From Vibrio tasmaniensis 1F-187 (GTDB taxonomy: Bacteria; Pseudomonadota; Gammaproteobacteria; Enterobacterales; Vibrionaceae), in contig NZ_AJZM02000177.1 of assembly GCF_000272405.2 (NCBI RefSeq), forward strand, positions 57,909 to 74,812: a DNA stretch of 16,904 nucleotides. Reading direction: 5' to 3'. Shown here piece by piece: positions 7,477-14,395 of the stretch. The notes under the pieces are model-generated. The model saw only the letters and a list, made by a program, of their open reading frames with translations. It was not told the origin of the DNA and searched no databases. Positions within the stretch are counted from its first letter, which is position 1. Each line of letters opens with the position of its first letter. The position numbers and the translations under genes are program-made.

Positions 7477-7620
7477 ATGACAACTAAGGAAAAAACAAAA
7501 ACGAGCCGCAGTAAAAAAGCCGGCAAGTCAACCAAAGCACAAGCTGAAGGGCCTAAGGCTCGTCAACGCATTGAAGAGCTTCTCGAAGAGCGTGAATTAG
7601 CCAAACTGTTAGAGCTTTAG
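7477..7620 (+). CDS. Small basic protein, PA3496-like (47 aa)
   Basis: This short gene starts with an ATG six bases after a strong AAGGAAGG ribosome site and lies 26 bases downstream of the HU-family gene. The first half is rich in Lys, Ser and Thr (MTTKEKTKTSRSKKAGKS) and likely disordered. The second half is an amphipathic helix (ARQRIEELLEERELAKLLEL) that matches the RR-x-E-x-L-x-EER-x-L pattern of the PA3496 family of small proteins. Members are named as putative envelope-integrity proteins, but I know of no firm mechanism. The basic tail and the operon with HU would also suit a nucleic-acid-associated role. Confidence 0.7.
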   Translation: MTTKEKTKTSRSKKAGKSTKAQAEGPKARQRIEELLEERELAKLLEL

Positions 7621-7670
7621 TTTGTATTCGAGCTGTAATTAAAGATTTACATGATGGTTTGTTGTCATTC

Positions 7671-7702
7671 AAATGCCACTGCAGATTTGCGGTGGCATTT
7701 TA
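7671..7702 (+). terminator. Probable terminator of the HU/small-protein operon
   Basis: AAATGCCAC (7671-7679) pairs perfectly with GTGGCATTT (7692-7700), and an inner GCA/TGC extension is possible. Only a short T-run follows, so it may be a moderate terminator. Confidence 0.6.
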
Positions 7703-7937
7703 GTTTGAAGAACAAGCCCTAGCGCATCACTCTTCTTCCCCCTTTCAATCCCCTCTTCACTTTTAATCCCCCTCGCTTTCAAAAACGAAACTTTAGCTTA
7801 CTGGCTTTAAGCTGATATCGCGTTGACGACCAAGCTTGAGAAGCGCATGATTTTATTTCGAGCAGAATAGTTTTTTGGCCGTGTAACCCACCCCATAATT
7901 GTTTCTGTGCAACGTACCCTATTGAACGGCAGGTCAC
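7703..7937. other. Intergenic region with a pyrimidine-rich tract
   Basis: No gene is seen. At 7731-7780 the plus strand is almost all C and T, with a near-repeat of AATCCCC(C)TC. The minus strand therefore carries several runs of four or five G. The rest should contain the promoter of the small membrane-protein gene that follows. Confidence 0.45.
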
Positions 7938-8141
7938 ATGAATAAAATTGTTATGTTAGTAATGGGGCTGCTTTTTACCAGTCGATTGTTCGCTAGTATT
8001 GTGCCGCATGTTAGTCAACTTGAGCATGATGCACCTATTCTACTTCGCTCAGCGTTGATCGTAGGTGTTTCGGCTTATGCCGTCTGGACAGCGTTCAAAT
8101 ACTTCAAAAAGAACAAAGCTTCTAGTTCAGATCAAATCTAG
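7938..8141 (+). CDS. Small membrane protein of unknown function (67 aa)
   Basis: I do not recognise this protein. It starts with a hydrophobic signal-like stretch (MNKIVMLVMGLLFTSRLFAS). A short polar region follows, then a second hydrophobic segment (LLRSALIVGVSAYAVWTAF), and it ends in a basic tail (KYFKKNKASSSDQI). That pattern suits a secreted segment anchored by one C-terminal helix with its tail in the cytoplasm, or a two-helix membrane protein. An AGG lies about five bases before the ATG. Its last 20 bases overlap the end of the convergent thioesterase gene, so the two transcripts would be antisense to each other there. Confidence 0.6.
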   Translation: MNKIVMLVMGLLFTSRLFASIVPHVSQLEHDAPILLRSALIVGVSAYAVWTAFKYFKKNKASSSDQI

Positions 8142-8613
8142 GCGGTGCTGACATGAACTGACTCTTTGCCGACGAACATAACTTCCCGCACTGCGTAATT
8201 TGGCTTTCGAGGAAATAAAGATTACGTCTGCTTTTCACCCATTGAGCGCGAATTTCGAGTTCCTGACCAATGGCGATTGGATGGTGAAAGCGAGAAGTTA
8301 AACTCACCGTCATCGCATTGATATTGTTATGGAACAAGCAATACAACATCGCGCTGTCGTGTAACGCAGTAACAATACCCCCCTGCATAATACCGTCGTA
8401 GCCCTCAGCTTTATCTGTTGGTACAATCTTGGCTATAGCTTCATACTTAGCTAAATTTTCATGCTTAACTGGCGTTTCATGCTTAGCTAGCGTTTCGTAC
8501 TGAGCCAAAGTCTCACCTTCGCCAATAGCTTCAAAACAAATGGGACTGTCTGCGAAAAAACCTTGGCTGCACACTTGGCAACGCCGATGGTTGTGAGGAA
8601 TGAAAACCTTCAT
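8122..8613 (-). CDS. PaaI-type hotdog thioesterase with a hexapeptide-repeat insertion
   Basis: This is a 163-residue protein of the 4HBT hotdog family, which hydrolyses acyl-CoA thioesters; the substrate is unknown. The fold is indicated by GYDGIMQGGIVTALHDSAML (the active-site helix with the usual QGG-x(6)-D pattern) and later by TSRFHHPIAIGQELEIRAQW. The N-terminus PHNHRRCQVCSQ is typical of this subgroup. The odd feature is residues 34-63, which consist of five hexapeptide units (ETLAQY, ETLAKH, ETPVKH, ENLAKY, EAIAKI). They are encoded by an 18-base tandem repeat and lie where relatives normally have a short strand and loop. An AAGGG lies before the ATG. The start is 44 bases from the divergent DUF134 gene, so they share a promoter region. 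Confidence 0.78.
   Translation of the reverse strand: MKVFIPHNHRRCQVCSQGFFADSPICFEAIGEGETLAQYETLAKHETPVKHENLAKYEAIAKIVPTDKAEGYDGIMQGGIVTALHDSAMLYCLFHNNINAMTVSLTSRFHHPIAIGQELEIRAQWVKSRRNLYFLESQITQCGKLCSSAKSQFMSAPPRFDLN
8425..8514 (-). repeat. Five 18-base tandem repeats inside the thioesterase gene
   Basis: Five contiguous 18-base units begin at 8425, 8443, 8461, 8479 and 8497. The two units at 8461 and 8479 are the most alike (ATGCTTA-A/G-CT-G/A-GCGTTTC). Each unit keeps the reading frame and encodes one hexapeptide, so changes in copy number would lengthen or shorten the protein without breaking it. Confidence 0.85.
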
Positions 8614-8657
8614 ACTTACCCTTATTCCTGTGTACCCTTAGATTCCTAGAGATTGAT

Positions 8658-8936
8658 ATGGCTCGACCAAAAAAACATCGTCAATTATGTACCCGTGCGG
8701 CTTACTCATGCTTTAAGCCTAATGGCGTTCCTATGGACGAGCTTCATAAAGAAGAATTGCTATTAGAAGAGTTAGAAGCCTTACGCTTGGCTGATCAAGA
8801 AGGATTGAGCCAGCTTGAAGCCGCCGAGCAGATGCAGGTGTCTCGCCAAACGTTCGGCAACATCATTAAGCGAGCACGTACCAAAGTCGCCAAGTGCATC
8901 GTCAACGGCCATGCGTTGGTGATTCAAGGCAGTTAA
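8658..8936 (+). CDS. DUF134 (UPF0251) helix-turn-helix protein
   Basis: This 92-residue protein matches the DUF134 family. It has the N-terminal ARPKKHRQLC, the FKPNGVPMDEL segment, EALRLADQEGLSQLEAAEQM, and a helix-turn-helix resembling sigma-70 region 4 (MQVSRQTFGNIIKRARTKVA, about residues 55-74). The family is predicted to bind DNA and is often encoded beside NifX/NifB-type iron-molybdenum cluster proteins, as it is here. It therefore probably regulates the convergent pair at 9001-9686, with the palindrome at 9732-9751 as its candidate target. The ribosome site is weak (AGAGAT). Confidence 0.85.
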   Translation: MARPKKHRQLCTRAAYSCFKPNGVPMDELHKEELLLEELEALRLADQEGLSQLEAAEQMQVSRQTFGNIIKRARTKVAKCIVNGHALVIQGS

Positions 8937-9000
8937 TTCACGTGTTAGCCAGAAGTTATTTAACTCAGCGAGCGAGAACTCTTGATACTTAACTTGATAC

Positions 9001-9198
9001 TTAGCTTGATGGCTCAGTAATCTGATACAACTTTCGACTTTGCCCTTCACACACATCCTTGCAATTGCATTCGCGCTCAATATCTAACTGCGCAAGCCCT
9101 CCACAGCTGCCTTTGATTGGCTTGCGAGAAAAAATTACACCTATCGCCATCAACGCGACAATTCCGACAAACCCCAATAGCGTCAACAAGAAGGTCAT
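9001..9198 (-). CDS. NqrM-like (DUF539) membrane protein, second gene of the pair
   Basis: This is a 65-residue protein with one membrane helix (about residues 2-23) followed by RKPIKGSCGG and a cysteine cluster (Cys32, Cys44, Cys46, Cys50). This is the NqrM pattern. NqrM is needed for maturation of the Na+-pumping NADH:quinone oxidoreductase, probably by supplying iron to its cysteine-bound centre. The standard nqrM lies with apbE beside the nqr operon, and none of those genes is in this window, so this looks like a relocated or second copy. It starts at the ATG at 9198, sharing an ATGA with the stop of the upstream gene, which indicates translational coupling. The C-terminus (GQSRKLYQITEPSS) is longer than I expect for the family. 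Confidence 0.78.
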   Translation of the reverse strand: MTFLLTLLGFVGIVALMAIGVIFSRKPIKGSCGGLAQLDIERECNCKDVCEGQSRKLYQITEPSS

Positions 9199-9686
9199 CT
9201 TCGGAACCCTCGAATACTCCCTAAGTGATTCGGCTGTGCCATCAGAATCGCGGCGTCTTTCTTGCACCCTTCCTCACCGCACCCTTTCTTACTACTCCCT
9301 TTATTGCTGCACCCTCTCTGACTGTGCCCTTTTTTACTGTGACAAACGTTGCGAGGCTCCCGACCGTAATCTAAATCGGTCACTTCCCGTAGATTGTCGA
9401 AATCCAAAGTCCCGATTTCTGCCTTACCTGTTGATGCCAAGACTCTAATATCGTGGTTGAACAAGTGCGCTAGCATCTTCTTCCCTATGTGACGGACGAC
9501 TACAGATTTCACATCGTAAGAACGGAGGACAGAGATCCATTGCTTCTTTTTATTGCAAGCGGTGTCGGAATCAACCAAAGGAACAATCTGCTTTATTTGT
9601 TGTTGCTCATCGACAATCGCGATCTGTGGAGAACGGGCAAAATGGTTGCCGACATGAAGGTCACGACAAGGTATTGCGTATAACAT
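9195..9686 (-). CDS. NifB/NifX-type Fe-Mo cluster-binding protein with a repeat tail
   Basis: This 163-residue cytoplasmic protein has an N-terminal domain (about residues 1-105) of the dinitrogenase iron-molybdenum cofactor family (PF02579). Evidence is MLYAIPCRDLHVGNHFARSP at the start, a central strand-helix pattern, and the HDIRVLAS end. Such domains carry iron-sulfur or Fe-Mo clusters; no nitrogen-fixation genes are present, so a general metal-cluster carrier role is more likely. The C-terminus is unusual: a stretch of pentapeptide units (KKGHS, QRGCS, NKGSS, KKGCG, EEGCK) has Cys at 115, 126, 136 and 141. The ribosome site AGGAAG is good. Its stop overlaps the NqrM-like start by four bases. 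The natural hypothesis is that the pair delivers iron to a redox enzyme. Confidence 0.8.
   Translation of the reverse strand: MLYAIPCRDLHVGNHFARSPQIAIVDEQQQIKQIVPLVDSDTACNKKKQWISVLRSYDVKSVVVRHIGKKMLAHLFNHDIRVLASTGKAEIGTLDFDNLREVTDLDYGREPRNVCHSKKGHSQRGCSNKGSSKKGCGEEGCKKDAAILMAQPNHLGSIRGFRR
9263..9337 (-). repeat. Five 15-base tandem repeats in the NifX-like tail
   Basis: Five adjoining 15-base units (from 9263, 9278, 9293, 9308 and 9323) share a T-G-C-A-C-C-C-T core, with a degenerate further unit after 9337. They are in frame and encode the pentapeptides of the NifX-like protein tail. Confidence 0.8.
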
Positions 9687-9731
9687 AGTAACTTCCTGTT
9701 ATTGATAATCAGGAATTCAGAATACGCCCCA

Positions 9732-9751
9732 TTACTGGCATATGCCAATAA
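9732..9751 (-). promoter_or_regulatory. Operator-like palindrome upstream of the NifX-like gene
   Basis: TGGCATATGCCA (9736-9747) is a perfect palindrome, extended by matching bases on both sides to 9732-9751 with a single mismatch. It is centred about 55 bases before the NifX-like start codon, a normal position for an operator. DUF134 is the nearest candidate to bind it. This is a hypothesis from position and symmetry. Confidence 0.55.
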
Positions 9752-9904
9752 CTATCGTATGAGAAATAAGATTTACAGAATGGATACTTAAGTTAAGAAG
9801 TAAATCCTCAACAACATCATTTAACACCAATTGAAATAACAACTGACTCTGGCATGAACAAGCGCATTCAGTATTATTGATTTACAAAAGGGAATGAAAC
9901 CGCT

Positions 9905-9932
9905 AAGACAAACCAGCGTGAAGCGATATAAT
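9905..9932 (+). promoter_or_regulatory. Sigma-70-like promoter of the YcxB-like gene
   Basis: A perfect TATAAT (9927-9932) has an AAGACA (9905-9910, four of six matches to TTGACA) 16 bases upstream. It would start transcription about 25 bases before the ATG at 9966. Confidence 0.5.
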
Positions 9933-9965
9933 GCGCCTCAACAAAGAACTACAAAGTAGCCACAC

Positions 9966-10469
9966 ATGCCTAAAGATCCCGGTTTCACCACAGAATACAT
10001 CCTCGACAAAACGTTTTTCGCAGAGTGTTATGATCAAACGAGCCTTCCGACGCAATTTCCAAAAGCCTATTTAAAGGCATTTTTGTTTCTTATTTTTGGT
10101 TGGGTTCTATTGGAGTTTGAACTGTTACCTAGTGGCTACGTAGGCTGATTTTTTATCGTTTTGAGTGTGATTGAAGCGTTCAGTGTATATTGCAAGAGAA
10201 CCTGGTGGTTATGGCGACAAAAAATCAGCTCAGGTGCTGGAAGCAAAGTGGTCTTTTCAGGGGATACTGATGGTGTGAGTTATAAAAACCGTAAAGCCAC
10301 CAATACTATCGCTTGGCGTGACATCGACCAACTTGAACAGACCGATCTCGGCTTTATCCTTCATATTGGAAAGCAGCGCCAATATGTGAGTAAATCTTGT
10401 TTAAGCGATGAAGCCATTGCCTTCATGATTGAACAACACGAAGTTTCCAAAACATCCAAAGCTTCCTAA
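9966..10469 (+). pseudogene. YcxB-like membrane protein gene interrupted by an in-frame TGA
   Basis: Two frames, 9966-10148 and the sequence after it to 10469, lie in the same reading frame and are separated by a single TGA (10146-10148). Reading through gives one 167-residue protein. An N-terminal segment (FTTEYILDKTFFAECYDQ) is followed by two membrane helices (AYLKAFLFLIFGWVLLEFEL, then FFIVLSVIEAFSVYC directly after the stop). A cytoplasmic YcxB-type domain follows, with TIAWRDIDQLEQTDLGFILH and LSDEAIAFMI near the end. The residue at the stop, in GYVG-x-FFIV, would suit Trp, so a TGG to TGA change is likely. The rest of the frame is intact, which points to a recent mutation or a sequencing error. 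A TTG at 10161 could allow weak restart of the C-terminal part. The function of the family is unknown. Confidence 0.78.
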
Positions 10470-10495
10470 GCTTTCTATGCAAATTAGCATCAATT

Positions 10496-10523
10496 AATGC
10501 CTGCCAACTTGGTGGGCATTTTT
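10496..10523 (+). terminator. Rho-independent terminator after the YcxB-like gene
   Basis: AATGCCTGCCAA and TTGGTGGGCATT pair along their full length with two G-T wobbles, followed by a T-run. It would end transcription of the YcxB-like gene. Confidence 0.75.
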
Positions 10524-10609
10524 ACATCACCCTAAGTGTCATGACTGGACTACAACAATGGCCACCGTATACCAAATAAGTGATTGTCACCTTTCCTTAA
10601 TAACTCAGC

Positions 10610-12421
10610 TTACTGAGTAAGTTGCTCAAACTTCGGTAAACTCTTCACAAACATCTGATGCACATCCATGTAGGTTTGCATATAAATTTCATCGATACTG
10701 TCACCACAGGGGAAACTAGATGAGAAGTCGAGATGTTTACGGTCAACCGACAATTTGGCGGCTTCGACAATATGAGCGATGAACATTCGCGGATCTTCCA
10801 AGCCGATAGAGATACGCATTGTGGTCGGTTTGATATCGGCTTCATTGAGCGCTTCATCACTGAGTTCTGAATGTGTGGTCAGTGCCGGACACAAAGCCAC
10901 GGTATTGGTTTGCCCTAAACTTACTTGCATGCCGATTGCTGGCTCAAGCATGTCGAAGAACTGTTTGAATCCATCTCGATTGATTGGCGGACGATCGCCG
11001 TTACCTTCCATATCGATAGTGAAAAGCGCCGCTGGCAGTCCCAAGTACATGTTGTTCTGGCAGTGTTCATAGTTATCGTTGTCTGGCAGAGCTGGACATG
11101 AGACATTGATGTCTGGGTGAGCATCAAAGATCTTTGCCAGAGTCAGTGTATTAATCGTTTTCTGCACCACTCGCATCTCATACGTTTTCATGCCGTTAAG
11201 CACTTCAAACGCTTTGTCTGCATCTAGGAATGCGCCCTTAATGTAGTACACATTCCAAAACAGCGTTTCGTTCCATGGGATTTTGGCCTCATCACCGTTG
11301 GGCTTGGTGAAAGTGACCTCCTCTCCTTTTGGAATAAACATGGTCTCGTTGCGGCCAATCACAACTCCAGCAGTTGTGGTGCCAGAACCCGCCAGTTCTT
11401 TGGTGTAAGAGTGAATAACATAATCGGGTCTTTCCATCACATCATCACGTTTCAGTACTGGGTGTAATAAAGGCGTGCCCACTGTCGAGTCAACAATCAC
11501 ATCCCAACCACGAGAGTGACCTGCTTTACTGATACTAGCAACATCTAACACGTATCCATGCGGGTTACACGGTGACTCTAGGTAGACGTAGATTTTCTTA
11601 CCCGCAGCGATTCGATCCGCGTATTTATCGGCAACCTCATCAAGTCGCGTCGCAAACTCATCCCCGGAGTAACCATCCACCCACTCTACCGCGACATTCA
11701 GGTTCGAAGGCTTGCCAAACCAATCTTCCAACAGTTGGTAAGAACCGCCGTAGATATTGCGTGAAGCTAAGACAATGTCTTCATACCCAAGTAGATGGCT
11801 CAACAACCCATCAATAGCGGCCATCCCCGAGTTAAAGTTCCATGCGAGGTACTCATTGGCTCTAGAGCCTGCCTCAATATCAACCATGTGGTTAGCCAGT
11901 GAAATCGATGTTGGGTTAAGCAGTCGAGAGTAAATATCGTGCAGCGGCTCCTTACCATTAAACGCATCTTCAATCCATTCTGTACACGCAAACAAATAGG
12001 TCGCGGTACGTGTAATCACAGGGCTCGCAGAGAAAATAGCAGCGACATTATCGAAGATAGGATACGCACCTTTGGATGCAAAATTACCATTATTGGTGGC
12101 AATAGACTGGTAAGTGGCGCGCATTGGGTTTTGCAGATTGTCGAGGATCTTAGCGATCTGGAATGACAAAAAACGTTTGGCGTTAAACCAAGCGATTCGG
12201 TCGCTCTTATCGAGCTCTGAAAGGCCATCAACCGTCAATGCCCAAAGATCGTGTGTCTTGGTATTGGCTTTGTACAGTGTCGTCGCCAGTTCGATAAGCG
12301 TGACGCCGTAATCACTGTTTGGGTCGATACCAAAATGCTTGGCTTGCTCAATGGCAAGGGCTTCTGCTTGTTCGTGTTTGGTAGTTTTACGCAGCGGGCT
12401 AAGTTGAGTTGAAGTATTCAT
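10610..12421 (-). CDS. PLP-dependent enzyme, Cys/Met metabolism family, long form (603 aa)
   Basis: This large fold-type I PLP enzyme is in the class of cystathionine gamma-synthases and gamma- or beta-lyases. Visible signatures are NSGMAAIDGLL (phosphate pocket, residues 197-207), ESPCNPHG (282-289), IVDSTVGTPLLHP with Asp311 to hold the pyridine nitrogen, and HSYTKELAGSGTTTAG with Lys341 as the Schiff-base lysine. Usual members have about 400 residues. This one carries an N-terminal extension of about 130 residues and a longer C-terminal part, so it belongs to a less-studied long subgroup and its substrate is not certain. The Lrp/AsnC regulator on the other side of a 136-base intergenic region suggests induction by an amino acid, perhaps methionine or cysteine. 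An AGGA sits close before the ATG. Confidence 0.8.
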   Translation of the reverse strand: MNTSTQLSPLRKTTKHEQAEALAIEQAKHFGIDPNSDYGVTLIELATTLYKANTKTHDLWALTVDGLSELDKSDRIAWFNAKRFLSFQIAKILDNLQNPMRATYQSIATNNGNFASKGAYPIFDNVAAIFSASPVITRTATYLFACTEWIEDAFNGKEPLHDIYSRLLNPTSISLANHMVDIEAGSRANEYLAWNFNSGMAAIDGLLSHLLGYEDIVLASRNIYGGSYQLLEDWFGKPSNLNVAVEWVDGYSGDEFATRLDEVADKYADRIAAGKKIYVYLESPCNPHGYVLDVASISKAGHSRGWDVIVDSTVGTPLLHPVLKRDDVMERPDYVIHSYTKELAGSGTTTAGVVIGRNETMFIPKGEEVTFTKPNGDEAKIPWNETLFWNVYYIKGAFLDADKAFEVLNGMKTYEMRVVQKTINTLTLAKIFDAHPDINVSCPALPDNDNYEHCQNNMYLGLPAALFTIDMEGNGDRPPINRDGFKQFFDMLEPAIGMQVSLGQTNTVALCPALTTHSELSDEALNEADIKPTTMRISIGLEDPRMFIAHIVEAAKLSVDRKHLDFSSSFPCGDSIDEIYMQTYMDVHQMFVKSLPKFEQLTQ

Positions 12422-12518
12422 AGTTCCTAAGTCATTCCATGCTGGTTGTGCCTCCTTTAATTTTAGTTTTGTGCAGATGCTAAAAATTGCTATTTACGAA
12501 GTAAGACATACACTTTGA

Positions 12519-12531
12519 GCAATAATATTGC
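12519..12531. promoter_or_regulatory. Candidate Lrp/AsnC-type operator
   Basis: GCAATA-A-TATTGC is a symmetric 13-base site, with T/A pairs matching again two positions further out. It lies in the 136-base region between the PLP enzyme and its divergent Lrp/AsnC regulator, 27 bases from the regulator's upstream ATG at 12558. AT-rich symmetric sites of this length are common for this regulator family. Confidence 0.4.
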
Positions 12532-12563
12532 CAAACTAAGTTCAATATTGATGGAATATGCCA

Positions 12564-13019
12564 ATGGATGAGATCGATAAGAAATTACTGGCTGAACTGC
12601 AAAGCAACGCCCGCCTGACTAATCAAGAGTTAGCCGATCGCGTGGCACTGTCGCCCTCTCCTTGCTTACGCCGAGTTCGAGCGTTAGAGAAACAAGGGAT
12701 TATTCGCGGCTATCACGCCAGTGTTGACCAAGAAGCGTGTGGCCTGCCAGTCAATGTGTTTGTGTTGGTGAAACTTGAAAAGCCGACAGAAGAGAACATG
12801 CGAGACTTTGAACAGCACATCGAAGTGATTGATGAAGTGTTAGAGTGCTTTTTAATGACAGGCAATCACGACTACCTATTGCATGTAGTCAGCGAGTCGC
12901 TAAAAAGCTACGAGCAGTTTATCCGCAAGCAATTAACCCGCCTGCCCAATATTGCTTCGATTGAATCCAGCTTCGCCTTCGGTCAGGTAAAAACAAAGAC
13001 CAAGCTGCCAGTCAGGTAA
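12564..13019 (+). CDS. Lrp/AsnC family transcriptional regulator
   Basis: This is a regulator of 151 residues, or 153 from the ATG at 12558. The N-terminal DNA-binding part has IDKKLLAELQSNARLTNQEL and the helix-turn-helix VALSPSPCLRRVRALEKQGI. The C-terminal RAM effector-binding domain includes VFVLVKLEKP, LMTGNHDYLLHVV and LPNIASIESSFAF. Such proteins form octamers and sense amino acids. Because it is divergent from the PLP enzyme, it most likely controls that gene and itself. The start at 12564 is preferred: TGGA lies at normal distance from it but too close to 12558. Confidence 0.9.
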   Translation: MDEIDKKLLAELQSNARLTNQELADRVALSPSPCLRRVRALEKQGIIRGYHASVDQEACGLPVNVFVLVKLEKPTEENMRDFEQHIEVIDEVLECFLMTGNHDYLLHVVSESLKSYEQFIRKQLTRLPNIASIESSFAFGQVKTKTKLPVR

Positions 13020-13305
13020 ATGAGTGTCGCGATAATTTGGGTTTAAAGACCTCTAGATCATTATCGGCACATATAGAGCTCTGTCCATTGCTACTGACTC
13101 AGTGCCACCTAATTTCCGCGCCTAAGCCATTGAGTTAATCGCTTGGGTCAACGTTTATTAACCAGTCTTGGTTGCTTCCAGTATATTGAGATGCCCTAGG
13201 TCTCATTGTCGTGAATTCGGTTTTCGATATCCCGAAATTTCCTTTATTTTCAAAGCTGTTTTGTTATATTCATGTGAAACATTACTAATATAAGAAATGG
13301 CTTAA

Positions 13306-14313
13306 ATGATAAAACAAAGTTGTACTTTTTTAACGTCACTGTCGCTGCTGCTATCCGCTAGCACTTTTGCATACGATCTTGAGATAGAAGCTTTTGAAGG
13401 CGAAGAACTCGCACTTTTAAAGAACGCAGAAACGTCTAGCGATAACGAATTGCTAATGCAGGCTGCTAACCTTTTAATTGAAGATTCAATGTATGAAGAG
13501 AACTTACAACGCGGATATGAGTACATGAATCAAGTAGCTGAATCTGGTGAGGTAAAAGCGATGATTACCTTGGCAGATAATTATTACTACGAAGAGCAAT
13601 ACGAAAAAGCACTGGCTTGGTACCACAAAGCTGAAACCAGCAAAGACCCTTATGTGCTCTACTCATTAGGCGTAATGTATTTTGATGGTGAAGGTACACC
13701 TATCGACCTAAAGAAAGGCAACGATTATTACCTAGCTTCTGCAAAAGCGGGGTATTCTGACGCTATGTATCAACTCGCATTTTCATACGATGAAGGTCAA
13801 GGCGTCACTCAAGACTTCTCCAAATCTGCGTATTGGTTTGAGCAATCGGCTAACTTAGGCGATGCAAGTGCTATGTACAATTTGGGGATTTCTTACCTAA
13901 ATGGACAAGGCGTTGAAAAGAGTTGCTCTAAAGCGATGCAATTATTTAGCAAAGCCATTGAAGAAGATGAACATACACTTTCTTATGTGAAGATGGGTGA
14001 TATTTACTCTTCTACGCGTTACAAAAAACCGTGTGGTTTCAAAACTACAGACGCAAAAAAAGCATTAGAGTATTACACTCACGCCGCAATGCAGGGCAAC
14101 GATTATGGTCAATATTCCGTTGGTTACGCCTACCGTAATGGTCACGGTACATGGAGCGATTTTGTTAAAGCGCTAGCATGGTTTGAAGTCGCGCAGGAAT
14201 ACGGAAACTCGGATGCAGAGAAAGAGATAATCGACGTGAAACAGTACATGTCGAAAGAAAACATTGCCGCAGCTGCGCAGCTTAAAGACTCTTTAATCGA
14301 AGATATCTGGTAA
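13306..14313 (+). CDS. Secreted Sel1-repeat (TPR-like) protein
   Basis: The product has 335 residues with an N-terminal signal peptide (MIKQSCTFLTSLSLLLSAST, ending FA). About six Sel1-type helical repeats follow, running from about residue 85 to near 320. Examples are AMYQLAFSYDEGQGVTQDFS, AMYNLGISYLNGQGVEKSCS and GQYSVGYAYRNGHGTWSDFV. These repeats are protein-protein interaction modules; periplasmic members often assist envelope complexes or host contact, but the partner here is unknown. Two cysteines (in EKSCSKA and KKPCGFK) could form a disulphide bond. The ribosome site is weak. It stands alone and ends at a long-stem terminator. Confidence 0.85.
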   Translation: MIKQSCTFLTSLSLLLSASTFAYDLEIEAFEGEELALLKNAETSSDNELLMQAANLLIEDSMYEENLQRGYEYMNQVAESGEVKAMITLADNYYYEEQYEKALAWYHKAETSKDPYVLYSLGVMYFDGEGTPIDLKKGNDYYLASAKAGYSDAMYQLAFSYDEGQGVTQDFSKSAYWFEQSANLGDASAMYNLGISYLNGQGVEKSCSKAMQLFSKAIEEDEHTLSYVKMGDIYSSTRYKKPCGFKTTDAKKALEYYTHAAMQGNDYGQYSVGYAYRNGHGTWSDFVKALAWFEVAQEYGNSDAEKEIIDVKQYMSKENIAAAAQLKDSLIEDIW

Positions 14314-14395
14314 GGATAGTAACGACTCTAATTGTCATGGACTAGAACACTTCTATCCAATTACCCGTTAGAGATCGGTTTATTGTAACAGCCTC

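Noticed and set aside
8781..9080. 99-codon minus-strand frame between DUF134 and the NqrM-like gene
   Set aside because: It covers the conserved helix-turn-helix coding part of DUF134 and the end of the NqrM-like gene, and shows no domain.
9059..9448. 129-codon plus-strand frame opposite the NifX/NqrM-like genes
   Set aside because: Its Ser/Leu/Cys-rich product is the complement of the 15-base repeats and of recognisable genes on the minus strand.
10146..10148. TGA read as selenocysteine in the YcxB-like gene
   Set aside because: The position is at a membrane-helix border where Trp fits, the family is not a redox selenoprotein, and no SECIS-like hairpin was recognised just after it.
10603..10618. 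Terminator hairpin at the end of the PLP enzyme gene
   Set aside because: ACTCAG/CTGAGT forms a 6-bp stem spanning the stop codon, but there is no T-run after it on the minus strand.
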